A stretch of DNA of 64,000 nucleotides from Terrihalobacillus insolitus (GCF_028416575.1 NZ_JAMQKB010000008.1:81578-145577), one strand, 5' to 3'. Positions 16,875-26,479 are shown, counted from the stretch's first letter. The notes: generated by a model from the letters alone, not told the origin. A program made the numbers and translations.

Positions 16875-17852
16875 CTACTCACTATTCCTACAAATGTGCC
16901 TGGCAATTTTCTCTCCATGAAATCTGCCATTCTCTATAAAAATCTCATTATTATTGAAGCCAGAAGCGACAACTCCAGCTATATAAACCCCTGCTATATT
17001 CGTTTCCATTGTGTCTGACTGAATAACAGGTTTACCCGTGTTTTCGTCGACTTCCACTCCAGTATTCAGCAATAGTTTAAGATCAGGGCGGTAGCCTGTC
17101 ATTGCAAACACAAAATCATTCACAATTTCTTTTTTTCTCCCATTTACCTCATACACTACTGTTTCCTTGTTTATGCTATGCACATTAGCATTAAAAACCA
17201 TTTCCACTTTACCTTTTCGGATAAGTGAATCAAATTCAGGAAGAATCCAAGGCTTGATACTGCTAGAATATTCAGATCCTCTATATAAAACGGTCACATG
17301 AGCCCCCACTTTATGAAGCTCGAGTGTTGCATCAACAGCAGAATTTTTTCCGCCGATTACGACAACATTTTTATTAAAATATGGATGTGCTTCCTTAAAA
17401 TAATGCATGACTTTGTCTAACTCTTCGCCCGTTACACCTATCGTATTTGGCAGGTCATAATAACCAGTAGCAACCACAACTTTGCGGGTTCGATACGTTT
17501 GATGGTTCGAACTTTGCATTGTATGAATGACAAAGTAATCCTCTTCCACTAATTTTTCAATTTTTGTGACGCGTTCATACGTATTTATACGCAAGTTTTT
17601 TAAGCTAGCAACAGATCGATAGTATGCCAATGCTTGGCTGCGAACTGGTTTTTGATTTTCCGTAATGAAAGGAACTTCGCCAATTTCGAGTTTGTCACTT
17701 GAACTAAAAAAGCTTTGGTGGGTTGGAAAACGATAGATCGTATTTACTACATTCTCTTTTTCTATGATTAATGGATGCTGTCCTTTTTTTTGAAGTTCGA
17801 TCGCGACAGACATCCCACACGGTCCCCCACCTATTATAATTGTATCCTCCAC
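16875..17852 (-). CDS. ypdA: YpdA-type bacillithiol disulfide reductase (Bdr)
   Basis: A 325-residue FAD/NAD(P)H flavoprotein with the FAD Rossmann motif IIIGGGPCGM near the N-terminus and the NADPH motif VVIGGKNSAVDATLELH around residue 160. The Cys in GGGPCG fits the YpdA/Bdr family, which reduces bacillithiol disulfide. The GTG at 17852 is chosen because GGAGGTTGCAA precedes it and gives the B. subtilis length; a GTG 15 bases earlier is possible. gudB lies upstream, separated by repeat copy B. Confidence 0.88.
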   Translation of the reverse strand: MEDTIIIGGGPCGMSVAIELQKKGQHPLIIEKENVVNTIYRFPTHQSFFSSSDKLEIGEVPFITENQKPVRSQALAYYRSVASLKNLRINTYERVTKIEKLVEEDYFVIHTMQSSNHQTYRTRKVVVATGYYDLPNTIGVTGEELDKVMHYFKEAHPYFNKNVVVIGGKNSAVDATLELHKVGAHVTVLYRGSEYSSSIKPWILPEFDSLIRKGKVEMVFNANVHSINKETVVYEVNGRKKEIVNDFVFAMTGYRPDLKLLLNTGVEVDENTGKPVIQSDTMETNIAGVYIAGVVASGFNNNEIFIENGRFHGEKIARHICRNSE

Positions 17853-17916
17853 TTGCAACCTCCACACTCTCCTTCATTTTTAACCACAAAAAGGAAGAGG
17901 TAAAACTTCTCTTCAA

Positions 17917-18070
17917 ATGCGTGTTCAAAAAGTCGGCAAATTAGAAGCAAGCAGGTCGAGGCGGCGTAGTTTTGAGGAGCGCAGTGTAGACATAACCTAC
18001 ATGAGCACCGGAAAAACAAGCCAACGAAGAGATGCGCAGCTTATCATATGGTGACTTTTTGAACAACCTC
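17917..18070 (+). mobile_element. MITE-like repeat element, copy B (154 bp)
   Basis: Starts ATGCGTGTTCAAAAAGTCGG and ends GTGACTTTTTGAACAACCTC, with the inverted core TGTTCAAAAAGTC at both ends. It is flanked by the 5-bp direct repeat TTCAA (17912-17916 and 18071-18075). It is nearly identical to copy C over about 45 bases at the left and 55 at the right, with a divergent centre. No gene is inside. It sits between ypdA and gudB. Confidence 0.8.
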
Positions 18071-18129
18071 TTCAAAGAAATTTTACCACCTTTTTGACCT
18101 ACTAAAATTGTCGTAATAACATGTATAGA

Positions 18130-19410
18130 TTATATCCAACCACGGAAGCGTGCTGCTTCGGCCATTTTCCGTACTCCAACCATATATGCTGCAAGTCGCA
18201 TATCAACTCTTCTTGTTTCGGCAGTATTATATACGGAATTAAACCCTTTTAACATTACCTTATAAAGCTTTTCTTCGACTTCCTCTTCCGACCAATAATA
18301 TCCCTGATTATTTTGTACCCATTCAAAGTAGGAAACTGTTACACCACCAGCAGAAGCTAGTACATCAGGAACGAGCAAAATTCCTCGATCCGACAAAATT
18401 TTTGTTGCTGTTAACGTTGTCGGTCCATTTGCAGCCTCAACAACGATCGATGCATTAATATTATACGCGTTATCTTCCGTAATTTGATTTTCAACCGCTG
18501 CTGGAACAAGAATATCACAGTCTAATTCAAGTAAATCTGTATTCGAAATTGTATTTTTGAAAAGTTTTGTTACAGTTCCAAAGCTGTCCCGACGATCGAG
18601 TAAATAATCAATATCTAACCCATCAGGATCATGTAAACCGCCATACGCATCCGAAATGCCGATCACCTTTGCTCCTGCATCGTTCAAAAATTTGGCTAAG
18701 AAACTACCAGCGTTTCCAAACCCTTGAATAACGACGCGGGCATCCTTGACATCTAAGCCTTTTTTCTTTGCCGCTTCTTGAATACAAATGGTGACACCCT
18801 TAGCTGTTGCCGATTCTCTACCGTGAGAACCGCCGAGAACAAGTGGTTTTCCTGTAATAAACCCTGGATTGTTAAATTCATCTATACGGCTATACTCATC
18901 CATCATCCATGCCATTATTTGTGAATTTGTAAAAACATCTGGCGCAGGAATATCTTTTGTTGGACCGACAATTTGGCTGATGGATCGTACGTATCCCCTA
19001 CTTAATCCTTCTAGTTCTCTAAAAGACATTTCTCGTGGATCACATACAATACCACCCTTACCACCACCATATGGTAAATCAACAATGCCAGCTTTTAAGC
19101 TCATCCAAATCGACAATGCTTTCACTTCTTTTTCCGTTACATCAGGGTGAAATCGTACTCCCCCCTTGGTTGGACCAACAGCATCATTATGTTGTGAACG
19201 AAATCCCGTAAAAATTTTAATGGAATCGTCATCCATACGGACAGGTATTCTTACTGCCATCATTCTTACTGGCTCTTTTAGCAATTCATATACCTCGTCA
19301 GGATAACCTAACTTATCGAGGGCTGTATGTATGACTTTTTGTGTTGATTTCAGTACATCTAGCTTGTCGTTATTTTCGTTTGGAGAATCTGAAGCTTGAT
19401 TGTCTACCAT
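18130..19410 (-). CDS. gudB: NAD-specific glutamate dehydrogenase
   Basis: Oxidatively deaminates glutamate to 2-oxoglutarate and ammonia. The 426-residue protein contains the catalytic GGGKGGI block (about residues 104-110) with KAGIVDLPYGG before it, the PAPDVFTNSQIMAWM region, and the GFGNAGSFLAKFL dinucleotide fold. No duplication of codons near the active site is seen, unlike the cryptic gudB of laboratory B. subtilis. Start ATG 19410 follows AGGAGGTAAGTTC. Position between ypdA and mecB is as in B. subtilis. Confidence 0.94.
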   Translation of the reverse strand: MVDNQASDSPNENNDKLDVLKSTQKVIHTALDKLGYPDEVYELLKEPVRMMAVRIPVRMDDDSIKIFTGFRSQHNDAVGPTKGGVRFHPDVTEKEVKALSIWMSLKAGIVDLPYGGGKGGIVCDPREMSFRELEGLSRGYVRSISQIVGPTKDIPAPDVFTNSQIMAWMMDEYSRIDEFNNPGFITGKPLVLGGSHGRESATAKGVTICIQEAAKKKGLDVKDARVVIQGFGNAGSFLAKFLNDAGAKVIGISDAYGGLHDPDGLDIDYLLDRRDSFGTVTKLFKNTISNTDLLELDCDILVPAAVENQITEDNAYNINASIVVEAANGPTTLTATKILSDRGILLVPDVLASAGGVTVSYFEWVQNNQGYYWSEEEVEEKLYKVMLKGFNSVYNTAETRRVDMRLAAYMVGVRKMAEAARFRGWI

Positions 19411-19511
19411 GAACTTACCTCCTACATTACAGTTAAAATGAACCTCTTTTATCCTTACTTTCAGAACTTAGTATACACTTTCAGAAGGAAGATGCAATAT
19501 AAAATGTTAAA

Positions 19512-19571
19512 GAGGATGTTCAAAAAGTCATCAAATGATAAGCGGTGCATCTCTTTGTTCGCTTGTTGGTG
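19512..19571 (-). mobile_element. MITE-like repeat element, truncated copy D
   Basis: Sixty bases match the GAGGTTGTTC terminus and adjoining conserved part of copies A-C (GAGGATGTTCAAAAAGTCAT, AAATGATAAGC, GCATCTCTT, CGCTTGTT). The other half is missing. The surrounding gap 19411-19708 has no gene. Confidence 0.7.
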
Positions 19572-19708
19572 TCTCTCAAGTGGTTGAATTATTCCCTTTC
19601 CTGTTAAAATTAAAACCTCTCATTTTCCGAGATGCCACCAATTTGATACATCCCATACTTTCCGAATAAATGACCATTACTCAGTCATTCTTTATTTCTT
19701 TCAATTTA

Positions 19709-20287
19709 TCAAAAATATTCAACGATTTTTTTTGTAGCTTCCTTTTCCATTATTTGTATTCCGTATTCCATTAATCGGTGCGATGTAACGACACTAGGAG
19801 AACCAAATTCGGACATAATTGCAATGATATGTTCTCGATTTTGTCCAGCAACATCCAAATCTTTCATTTCCATATAGTATAGATTGTTCATATGATAAAT
19901 TGCTCCTCCGATTATACCAAGCTCATGTAAATGTGAACATAACTGTATAATGTTTTCAAAGTCTTTAAATAAAAATATAAGTTCCCTACTTTCGTCTAAT
20001 GTAACCTGCATTTCAACAAACTCATCATCATAATCGTCTTCTATTTGTTTATTTCTCGTTACAATAATAAGCATACCTTGGGCCTGTAAAAGATGTACTT
20101 GGACAAGTAGTACGCCTTCAAGTTCAATCCCTAATTCATCGCTTGCTTCATACATCATATCATGGAATAGCTGATGAACTCGAGGCAAATCATGCCATAA
20201 GTCTTCCTTTGTTAATCCGCGCTCAATTAAATCATCGAAAGTCAAGAAAATTTTAAACTGATCGCCTGACAATCTTTCTAAACGCAT
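19709..20287 (-). CDS. mecB: MecA-family adaptor protein (YpbH/MecB)
   Basis: A 192-residue MecA paralogue that delivers substrates to ClpC. The N-terminal domain (MRLERLSGDQFKIFLTFDDL, ERGLTKEDLW) and the C-terminal MecA domain are both recognisable, with an acidic linker DDYDDEFVEMQ between them. Position between gudB and ypbG matches B. subtilis YpbH rather than MecA itself. The ATG at 20287 is chosen behind GGGGGATGAGG; an upstream ATG is possible. Confidence 0.88.
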   Translation of the reverse strand: MRLERLSGDQFKIFLTFDDLIERGLTKEDLWHDLPRVHQLFHDMMYEASDELGIELEGVLLVQVHLLQAQGMLIIVTRNKQIEDDYDDEFVEMQVTLDESRELIFLFKDFENIIQLCSHLHELGIIGGAIYHMNNLYYMEMKDLDVAGQNREHIIAIMSEFGSPSVVTSHRLMEYGIQIMEKEATKKIVEYF

Positions 20288-20376
20288 ATACCTCATCCCC
20301 CTCATCTGACCCTATACTTATTTTAATATATGCATACTATTTCGTTTATGGTACTGGCAAATATCCTATAGCATAG

Positions 20377-21180
20377 TCAATTTCCATATTTTTCAGAATA
20401 GGTTTCACTACTTTGATGGGTAATCGTTATGACATGACACTCTGAACGTGTTCCTAAACGAAATGGCAGTTTTGTAAACCCATATCCTTCACTCGTTAGA
20501 ATTTCTGTGTCTTTGTATTTTCGATAACCCCCTCTTGAATAGGGACCCATTCCAAAAATACGTATTTGCCCACCATGGGTATGTCCGCTTAAAACGAAAT
20601 TTAATTTTTCTATGTGTTCTTGATCCAGGGCATAAAATGCAGAAGGATCATGTGTTACCATAATACAATATTCCCCGTCATTCCCCTTTAATCCTGCTTC
20701 TATATTTGCTTCTCTTTTGTTACAGCAATCTAATCCTAACAAAAAATAGGATGCGCCATTTTTATGGATATGCATTCCTTTATTCGCTAAAATCGTCACC
20801 TCTTCTTCATACAATATACGCTCTAAACTTTCTACATTAACTTCAAAATCGTTATTACCCCAGATAAAATAAATTGGTGCATGCAATTGTTTTAATCGTT
20901 TCAAATTTTCACGTACTCTTGATAATGGTACCTTGCTTTCCGTTAAGTCGCCACCAATAATCACAAGATCTATTGGCTTTTTAATTTCATTCAATGTTGT
21001 TTCCTTTATGTATCTAGTATGGACATCCGAAATAAAAAATAAGGTGACATTTCCAATCTCTTTCGGTAACGCTTGATTGTAAATCGTATGATCATCAATC
21101 GTATCATGGTACGCCATATAAACCAAATATCCGATAAATGCGCACATCAATATAATAAGTAAACTCAAAAATAGTAGCAA
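20377..21180 (-). CDS. ypbG: Membrane-anchored metallophosphoesterase (YpbG-like)
   Basis: One N-terminal membrane helix (residues 1-23) is followed by a calcineurin-like phosphoesterase domain with its metal ligands in order: SDVH (D-x-H), GGDLT, WGNND, VTHD and SGHTHGGQ. The active site probably faces outward. The physiological substrate is unknown. The start is TTG at 21180 behind GAGGGAGACG. Located between mecB and the inserted cotJ cassette. Confidence 0.85.
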   Translation of the reverse strand: MLLFLSLLIILMCAFIGYLVYMAYHDTIDDHTIYNQALPKEIGNVTLFFISDVHTRYIKETTLNEIKKPIDLVIIGGDLTESKVPLSRVRENLKRLKQLHAPIYFIWGNNDFEVNVESLERILYEEEVTILANKGMHIHKNGASYFLLGLDCCNKREANIEAGLKGNDGEYCIMVTHDPSAFYALDQEHIEKLNFVLSGHTHGGQIRIFGMGPYSRGGYRKYKDTEILTSEGYGFTKLPFRLGTRSECHVITITHQSSETYSEKYGN

Positions 21181-21358
21181 CCGAACGTCTCCCTCTCTGT
21201 TTATTTGTTAGTCAGGAACTACCGCCCAGAAAACGTTTAGAACATGCATTTGAACATCCTCTTACAACATTTCTATGCCAAAGGTTTGATTTTTTGCCTT
21301 CATTTCATACATGCTGCTTCCTATATTAAAATTCCCCTTCAAAAGACAGAAATACTTC

Positions 21359-21387
21359 GAATAAGACAAGTTATGCAACCATACATT
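21359..21387 (+). promoter_or_regulatory. Sigma-E-type promoter of cotJABC
   Basis: GAATAAG, 14 bases, CATACATT. The -10 is a perfect sigma-E match and the -35 matches 5 of 7; cotJ is a known sigma-E operon in B. subtilis. Confidence 0.55.
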
Positions 21388-21429
21388 TCAAGAGTACCCT
21401 ATTTATTTGTGAAGAAAGGAGGAGCAAGC

Positions 21430-21657
21430 ATGTTTACACAACGAAAATACTATTACCCATATATTAGTCCGTTTGATCCATGCCGTCCAATTGAAGTAAA
21501 AAGCTATGAAACCCCACCACAGCTTTATATAGGATTTCAGCCCCCATCCTTACCCCAGTATGAGTCGCCTAAAGAAGCATTATATCGAGGAACACTTTGG
21601 CCCGCACTGTATAGTCCTTATCGAAATCCTTATGAAAGAGGTGACGAACAACAATGA
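21430..21657 (+). CDS. cotJA: Spore coat protein CotJA
   Basis: A 75-residue Tyr/Pro-rich protein (YYYPYISPFDPCRPI, ALYRGTLWPALYSPY) of the CotJA family, an inner coat component. The ATG at 21430 follows AAAGGAGGAGCAAGC. It overlaps cotJB by 4 bases (ATGA), so the two are translationally coupled. In B. subtilis the cotJ operon lies elsewhere; here it interrupts the ypbG-ypbE order. Confidence 0.9.
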   Translation: MFTQRKYYYPYISPFDPCRPIEVKSYETPPQLYIGFQPPSLPQYESPKEALYRGTLWPALYSPYRNPYERGDEQQ

Positions 21658-21917
21658 CCAATCCAATGCCACAAGAATACTATGACCTACTTGAGGAAAT
21701 TCAAGCAGTTGATTTTGTCTTAGTTGAGTTAACACTTTATTTAGATACTCATCCACAGGATTATGAAACAATTCAACAATTTAATCAATATTCCCAATAT
21801 ACAAAACAGCTAAAACAACAATATGAACAACTGTATGGGCCACTAATGGAATTTGGTATGAGCTATTCAAGCTATCCATGGAAATGGGATAATGCGCCTT
21901 GGCCATGGCAAGTGTAG
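21654..21917 (+). CDS. cotJB: Spore coat protein CotJB
   Basis: An 87-residue CotJB protein: YYDLLEEIQAVDFVLVELTL, YLDTHP and the Trp-rich end WKWDNAPWPWQV are family hallmarks. It probably associates with CotJC in the coat. Second gene of the cotJ operon, overlapping cotJA by 4 bases. Confidence 0.92.
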   Translation: MTNPMPQEYYDLLEEIQAVDFVLVELTLYLDTHPQDYETIQQFNQYSQYTKQLKQQYEQLYGPLMEFGMSYSSYPWKWDNAPWPWQV

Positions 21918-21944
21918 CAGATTGTAAGGAAGGAGGAAATAATT

Positions 21945-22514
21945 TTGTGGTATTATGAGAAAAAACTTCAATACCCTGTTAAAGTAAGGGAGTGTAATCC
22001 TCGCCTTGCCAAATATTTAATTGAACAGTATGGAGGTGCTGATGGAGAATTGGCAGCAGCTCTACGGTATTTAAACCAACGGTATACCATTCCAGACAAA
22101 GTAATTGGATTGCTCACCGATATTGGTACGGAAGAATTTGCGCACCTTGAAATGATAGCGACAATGGTATATAAACTCACAAAGGACGCAACAGCTGAAC
22201 AAATGAAAGAGGCAGGTCTTGGTGCCCATTACGCAAACCATGACAAAGCTCTTTTTTATAATAATGCGGGTGGAGTACCGTGGACTGCTTCATATATTCA
22301 AGCAAAAGGAGATCCAATTGCAGACATCTATGAGGACATTGCAGCAGAAGAAAAGGCAAGAGCAACGTACCAATGGATTATTAATATGTCAGATGATCCT
22401 GACTTAAACGATGGATTGAAATATTTACGAGAAAGAGAAGTGGTACACTCCCTTAGGTTTCGAGAAGCGGCTGAGATTCTCAAAGAAGAAAGAGACAAAA
22501 AGATCATTTTTTGA
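21945..22514 (+). CDS. cotJC: Manganese-catalase-like spore coat protein CotJC
   Basis: A 189-residue protein almost identical in pattern to B. subtilis CotJC (MWYYEKKLQYPVKVREC, YGGADGELAAALRYLNQRYT). Metal-binding glutamate/histidine motifs of manganese catalases (TEEFAHLEM, EEKARATYQ, EREVVHSLRF) are present, so peroxide removal in the coat is plausible. The start is TTG at 21945 behind AAGGAGGAAATAAT. Last gene of the operon, followed by a terminator. Confidence 0.95.
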   Translation: MWYYEKKLQYPVKVRECNPRLAKYLIEQYGGADGELAAALRYLNQRYTIPDKVIGLLTDIGTEEFAHLEMIATMVYKLTKDATAEQMKEAGLGAHYANHDKALFYNNAGGVPWTASYIQAKGDPIADIYEDIAAEEKARATYQWIINMSDDPDLNDGLKYLREREVVHSLRFREAAEILKEERDKKIIF

Positions 22515-22533
22515 ATGGTGTATGCAAAAGGAG

Positions 22534-22563
22534 AAGGGAATGTTATCAAGCATTCCCTTTTTC
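22534..22563 (+). terminator. Terminator of cotJABC
   Basis: AAGGGAATG / CATTCCCTT stem with an 8-base loop followed by T residues, between the convergent cotJC and ypbE. Confidence 0.75.
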
Positions 22564-22578
22564 CATTCTAAGAACCAA

Positions 22579-23244
22579 CTACCCACCTTTTGATTCTAAA
22601 GAGACACCTGGTAATCGTAACACTAGTCCTGGCTCAATTTCATAATTGGAAAGTTTATTTGCTTCTCTGATGATCTCTTGACCATTCTTGTTACCATAAA
22701 ACCTATTAGAGATAGAAAGTAAAGTATCTCCAGCCTTCGTTTCATAATAGAAGAATGTATTCTCGGGTTCTGTACTATTCTCTTCTGAAGGGGTTATTGA
22801 CTTAGCGGATGCAACTCCTTGTTCAATTTGAAGTGTTTGTTTTAGATTCGAGATTTTTTCAGTCTCTAATTCGCTAGGGCTACTATCAATTCTAACGGTT
22901 TCAATAGCAGAATTTATGGTTGACGGTACACGGATAGAACCAAGTTGGAAACGTTCTTCCCCCCAATAGTTGTATGTGACTACCAATCCGATAATAATGA
23001 AAAACAAAACAAATAGAAACCGAATTAATAATAAATTGAATTTCCATTTGACTCGTGTTTTTTTTGCGGTATGGATTTGGCTTCTTGGTGGCAAATTTAA
23101 CACATTGAATGATGTCTCCTCGTTTTTCTCAACAGCAGGGCTAGCAACCTTCAAATTTTCTTGTTGTGCTTGTTTTTCATTTATTTTGTCCATTAATGTG
23201 CGTAGCTGATATGCTTGGTCATCACTATTTTCTTCCCGAGTCAT
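22579..23244 (-). CDS. ypbE: LysM-domain membrane protein (YpbE-like)
   Basis: A 221-residue protein: cytoplasmic N-terminus (1-70), one membrane helix (about 72-90), an extracellular linker and a C-terminal LysM domain (about 172-216; YYETKAGDTLLSISNRFYGN) that should bind peptidoglycan. The layout and neighbours equal B. subtilis YpbE. Its ATG overlaps the ypbD stop by 4 bases, so it is last in the ypbB-recS-ypbD-ypbE chain. Confidence 0.88.
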   Translation of the reverse strand: MTREENSDDQAYQLRTLMDKINEKQAQQENLKVASPAVEKNEETSFNVLNLPPRSQIHTAKKTRVKWKFNLLLIRFLFVLFFIIIGLVVTYNYWGEERFQLGSIRVPSTINSAIETVRIDSSPSELETEKISNLKQTLQIEQGVASAKSITPSEENSTEPENTFFYYETKAGDTLLSISNRFYGNKNGQEIIREANKLSNYEIEPGLVLRLPGVSLESKGG

Positions 23245-23828
23245 GAACGGATACCCCCCTCGCTTTTAAATCGCACAATGAACCCAAGTAGACTATCAAT
23301 GACAAAATGAGCAGTAATTGTCACCATTAAATTATTTGTTCGTACAAACAAATAGCCAATATAGAAGCTTATACATAAAATCGAAATAAAGAGAATAGGC
23401 TTTCGAACATACCTAACATGTACCAGTGCAAAAACAATACTTGCCACAATATAACCAAGTGATGTTTGGATCACACCTCGAAACAATAACTCCTCTGCAA
23501 TTGAAATAACTAACGTTAGAAGCATAATTTCTGTAATGGAACTATTCGAAAAAAGTTTTGTATTAATTCCACCGTCATCTAAAAAACGTTCAGGTACAAA
23601 TTTCATCAGTAATAAATCGATCCCGACAACTGTCAAACCAGGAACAACACCTAGCCAAAACAATTGCATTATATCAATATAAAAAAGGTCAAGCCATTTA
23701 TAAACTGAATCAAACAATAGAATACTAAGGCCAATACTTAGAACAAAAAGAAGAAGTTCTGACATATAAACGCTCTTCTTTAACTGTGCATTTGTCATTT
23801 GTTTAACTATTTCTGCTTGGCTTTTCAT
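23241..23828 (-). CDS. ypbD: CPBP-family intramembrane protease (YpbD-like)
   Basis: A 195-residue polytopic protein with the CPBP (Abi/CaaX protease) motif EELLFRGVIQ, a later FALVHVRY segment and a final helix containing HFVIDSLLG. These are the conserved Glu-Glu-Arg and His positions of the glutamate-type membrane proteases. Substrate unknown. It overlaps recS by 26 bases and ypbE by 4. Confidence 0.88.
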   Translation of the reverse strand: MKSQAEIVKQMTNAQLKKSVYMSELLLFVLSIGLSILLFDSVYKWLDLFYIDIMQLFWLGVVPGLTVVGIDLLLMKFVPERFLDDGGINTKLFSNSSITEIMLLTLVISIAEELLFRGVIQTSLGYIVASIVFALVHVRYVRKPILFISILCISFYIGYLFVRTNNLMVTITAHFVIDSLLGFIVRFKSEGGIRS

Positions 23829-25359
23829 TTACATGTATTTCTCCTTGTAGCATTAAATCTTTGAAAGCGGATCGCCAATCTGATTTCGTATGTTGTTGTT
23901 CTACTACAGATGGTTCCCATGTTTTAAATGTGAAATCACAAACATCACAACAAAAGCCAGTAGGTTTTTTAACGGTTTGTTGAAAAAAAGAAAATAAACT
24001 AGTTCGCCTACAGGCAGATCCTTCAGCCCATTGTAATAGCTCCTGTAGCTTTTGTTCTTTATATTCTGATCTTACTTTTATCACCTTTTGAATAGAGGTA
24101 ATACGATTCATCCATATGTTTTCGTTATACAAAATTCGACTTTCTATTATCATACCATGTTTCTCAAAATGATAGGATAAAAATCGCCATTGAATTTCAT
24201 TTATCTGTAGAATTTCGAGTACTTCTTTGTCATCTGGTAACATTTGGTTTGTGTTTGCTCTTTCTTTTAAAAACTGTAAGACAATGTTTATCATCATTGG
24301 CGATGGAAGTTCTGATTCTATTAAACGTTTTGGGATACTTACGTCATGTGGAGCGAATAACAAAAGTGACACACTTTGTTTACCGTCCCTACCTGCTCTT
24401 CCAATTTCTTGTATATACGATTCAATTTGTGTTGGAAGATGAAAATGAACGACTAGTCTAATGTTTTTTTTGTTGATTCCCATACCAAATGCACTCGTGC
24501 AGCAAACAACGTCAAGTTGATTATTCATAAACTGTTGTTGAATAAGGAGTCGGTCAGCTTGTTCCATACCACCATGGTAATAGGCCGTCCTTAAATTTGG
24601 CAAGTGTTTGCACAGCTCATCTGTTACTTTTTCTGCCCACATCCGACTAGAAAAATAAATCATCGTTGGACCTGGGAATTTATTTAAGGTATCGATCAGA
24701 AAATGGAGCTTCTCTTGATTGTTCTTTACTTTTTCAATTGACAGTGCAATATTTTCTCTATCCATTGGGTAAACATGTCTTACCATGCGTTCACATTTGA
24801 GCTGCTCGATAATATCTTGTTGGACATCCGGAGTGGCAGTTGCGCTAAGAGCAAGCACAGTAGGGTAATTCAGCGTTTCGACGACCTGATGTAGCTTTAG
24901 ATAATCTGGTCGGAACTCGTGCCCCCATTGAGAAATACAGTGTGCCTCATCAACAACGAAAACAGAGATCGGAATGCTTCTCAATTTGTCGATAAGTTGT
25001 TTTGTTTGAAGCATTTCTGGTGATACGTATATGAGCTTGTACTGTTCCAGCTGGTGCATTACCCTTTCCTTAGTGGATTTGCTAAGAAAGCTTGTAATGG
25101 CAATAACCTGCTTAAAACCCGTCGCGACTAACTGTTTTTCTTGATCAATCATTAACGAAATTAATGGAGACACAACCAATACAGCTCCGTCAACCATTCT
25201 AGCTGGTAATTGATAGCATAACGATTTACCTGAACCAGTTGGTAAAATGCCTAAAACATCTTTCCCTGCTAAGACATCCTCTATTATTTCTTTTTGACCC
25301 TCACGGAAGGCAGCATGACCGTAATATTGTTGTAATGCATATTCTAAATCTCTCGTCAT
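23803..25359 (-). CDS. recS: RecQ-family ATP-dependent DNA helicase (RecS)
   Basis: A 518-residue 3'-5' helicase of the RecQ family. Visible: Walker A LPTGSGKSLCYQLP, DEAH box VVDEAHCISQWGHEFRPDY (which includes the RecQ aromatic-rich loop), ALSATATP, QEIGRAGRDG and zinc-ligand cysteines near the C-terminus (CRRTS, CCDVCDF). It lacks an HRDC domain, as B. subtilis RecS (YpbC) does, and shares its neighbours. Overlaps ypbB by 4 bases. Confidence 0.92.
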   Translation of the reverse strand: MTRDLEYALQQYYGHAAFREGQKEIIEDVLAGKDVLGILPTGSGKSLCYQLPARMVDGAVLVVSPLISLMIDQEKQLVATGFKQVIAITSFLSKSTKERVMHQLEQYKLIYVSPEMLQTKQLIDKLRSIPISVFVVDEAHCISQWGHEFRPDYLKLHQVVETLNYPTVLALSATATPDVQQDIIEQLKCERMVRHVYPMDRENIALSIEKVKNNQEKLHFLIDTLNKFPGPTMIYFSSRMWAEKVTDELCKHLPNLRTAYYHGGMEQADRLLIQQQFMNNQLDVVCCTSAFGMGINKKNIRLVVHFHLPTQIESYIQEIGRAGRDGKQSVSLLLFAPHDVSIPKRLIESELPSPMMINIVLQFLKERANTNQMLPDDKEVLEILQINEIQWRFLSYHFEKHGMIIESRILYNENIWMNRITSIQKVIKVRSEYKEQKLQELLQWAEGSACRRTSLFSFFQQTVKKPTGFCCDVCDFTFKTWEPSVVEQQHTKSDWRSAFKDLMLQGEIHVNEKPSRNS

Positions 25360-26417
25360 AACACATCTCTTCTCCGATGGTTTTTTGCGATAGCAAGTGC
25401 TAAACGTATTTGAAAATAACTATACTGGTTTTCAAGTGCTTGTCTAATTTCTTTCAATTTAATTGTATGAAGTTGATCCGTTATCTCCAGGATATTGTCG
25501 ATCGCTTCTTTTGAAACATAGGGATCTATTGGTAGAGTTGGATCAACTAGTGCTATTTCTACAATGTGGTCGAATACCGTACTTTCCTTGAGCCGACGTA
25601 AAGTTGTAATTTGTTCAATAGTAAAACCTTTTTGCAGAAGTGTATATGTTTTTTGTGCAGAAGTTGTTAAAAAAAATGGTTGTTGCAAATCTTTTATAAA
25701 AAATGGTAATAGATCAGTAGTTTGACAGACACGATTAATATGGTTGATTAGTTTATGGATGATAAGTGCCCGCTTTAATTCCACATCCTCCAACGGGAGA
25801 TTATATTTCATTGCTAACTGTTCTTTACTTAATCCATATTTCCGATAACCAGTTAATTGATCAACAAAAATACAAGCTTCTTGGTCTGGTAATGACTCAC
25901 AAAACAGCATCAATTCGCTATACAACTTTTCCAGTAGTTCGGGTAACATTTCTTTATTTTTTCTATAAATGCGCTTTACCCATCGAAGTACTTCGCTTTT
26001 ATCTGTTATTGGTATAAAAATGTGGTTACCAGAAACAATATTGGTTGTTGTCTGTATAAACAAAAGGAGACGTTCGAGAAGTATTTGAGCAACATTTGAA
26101 TATTCCATTCCACGGAAGGGTGTTCGTTGCACTAGATCTCTATTCTGTTCCAACTTTCTTTTCCCTTTGTCTGTAACCACGCATGTGGAACTGGATCCAT
26201 TCTCTAAATAACCATGTTTTGTTAAGCGATCGATACACGAATGAAAGGTTTTCTTATTTATATTTTTATAGATGCCAAAGTAGTTTTTCAATTTATAAAT
26301 ATGGGCATCCTGCAATGTTTGAGAGGATCGCTTTCCTTTTAACAAGTGAAAAATGTTGTAGACGGTTCTTTCTTGGTTGATTTTATTTAAGCATTGTAAC
26401 ACTAATAATTCAAACAT
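25356..26417 (-). CDS. ypbB: YpbB helix-turn-helix protein
   Basis: A 353-residue soluble protein, first gene of the recS operon. The C-terminal part (KGFTIEQITTLRRLKESTVFDHIVEIAL) resembles the helix-turn-helix domain often placed at the C-terminus of RecQ helicases. That supports a DNA-linked role as a partner of RecS, although the function is not known. Length equals B. subtilis YpbB. Start ATG 26417. Confidence 0.85.
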   Translation of the reverse strand: MFELLVLQCLNKINQERTVYNIFHLLKGKRSSQTLQDAHIYKLKNYFGIYKNINKKTFHSCIDRLTKHGYLENGSSSTCVVTDKGKRKLEQNRDLVQRTPFRGMEYSNVAQILLERLLLFIQTTTNIVSGNHIFIPITDKSEVLRWVKRIYRKNKEMLPELLEKLYSELMLFCESLPDQEACIFVDQLTGYRKYGLSKEQLAMKYNLPLEDVELKRALIIHKLINHINRVCQTTDLLPFFIKDLQQPFFLTTSAQKTYTLLQKGFTIEQITTLRRLKESTVFDHIVEIALVDPTLPIDPYVSKEAIDNILEITDQLHTIKLKEIRQALENQYSYFQIRLALAIAKNHRRRDVL

Positions 26418-26479
26418 GGGGCAGTCTCCTTTAATGTGATCATTATAAGTAAGGATTAAGGCATCATATAGTCTCTTTG

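Noticed and set aside
18869..19150. 93-residue plus-strand frame within gudB
   Set aside because: Shadow of the conserved gudB coding frame.
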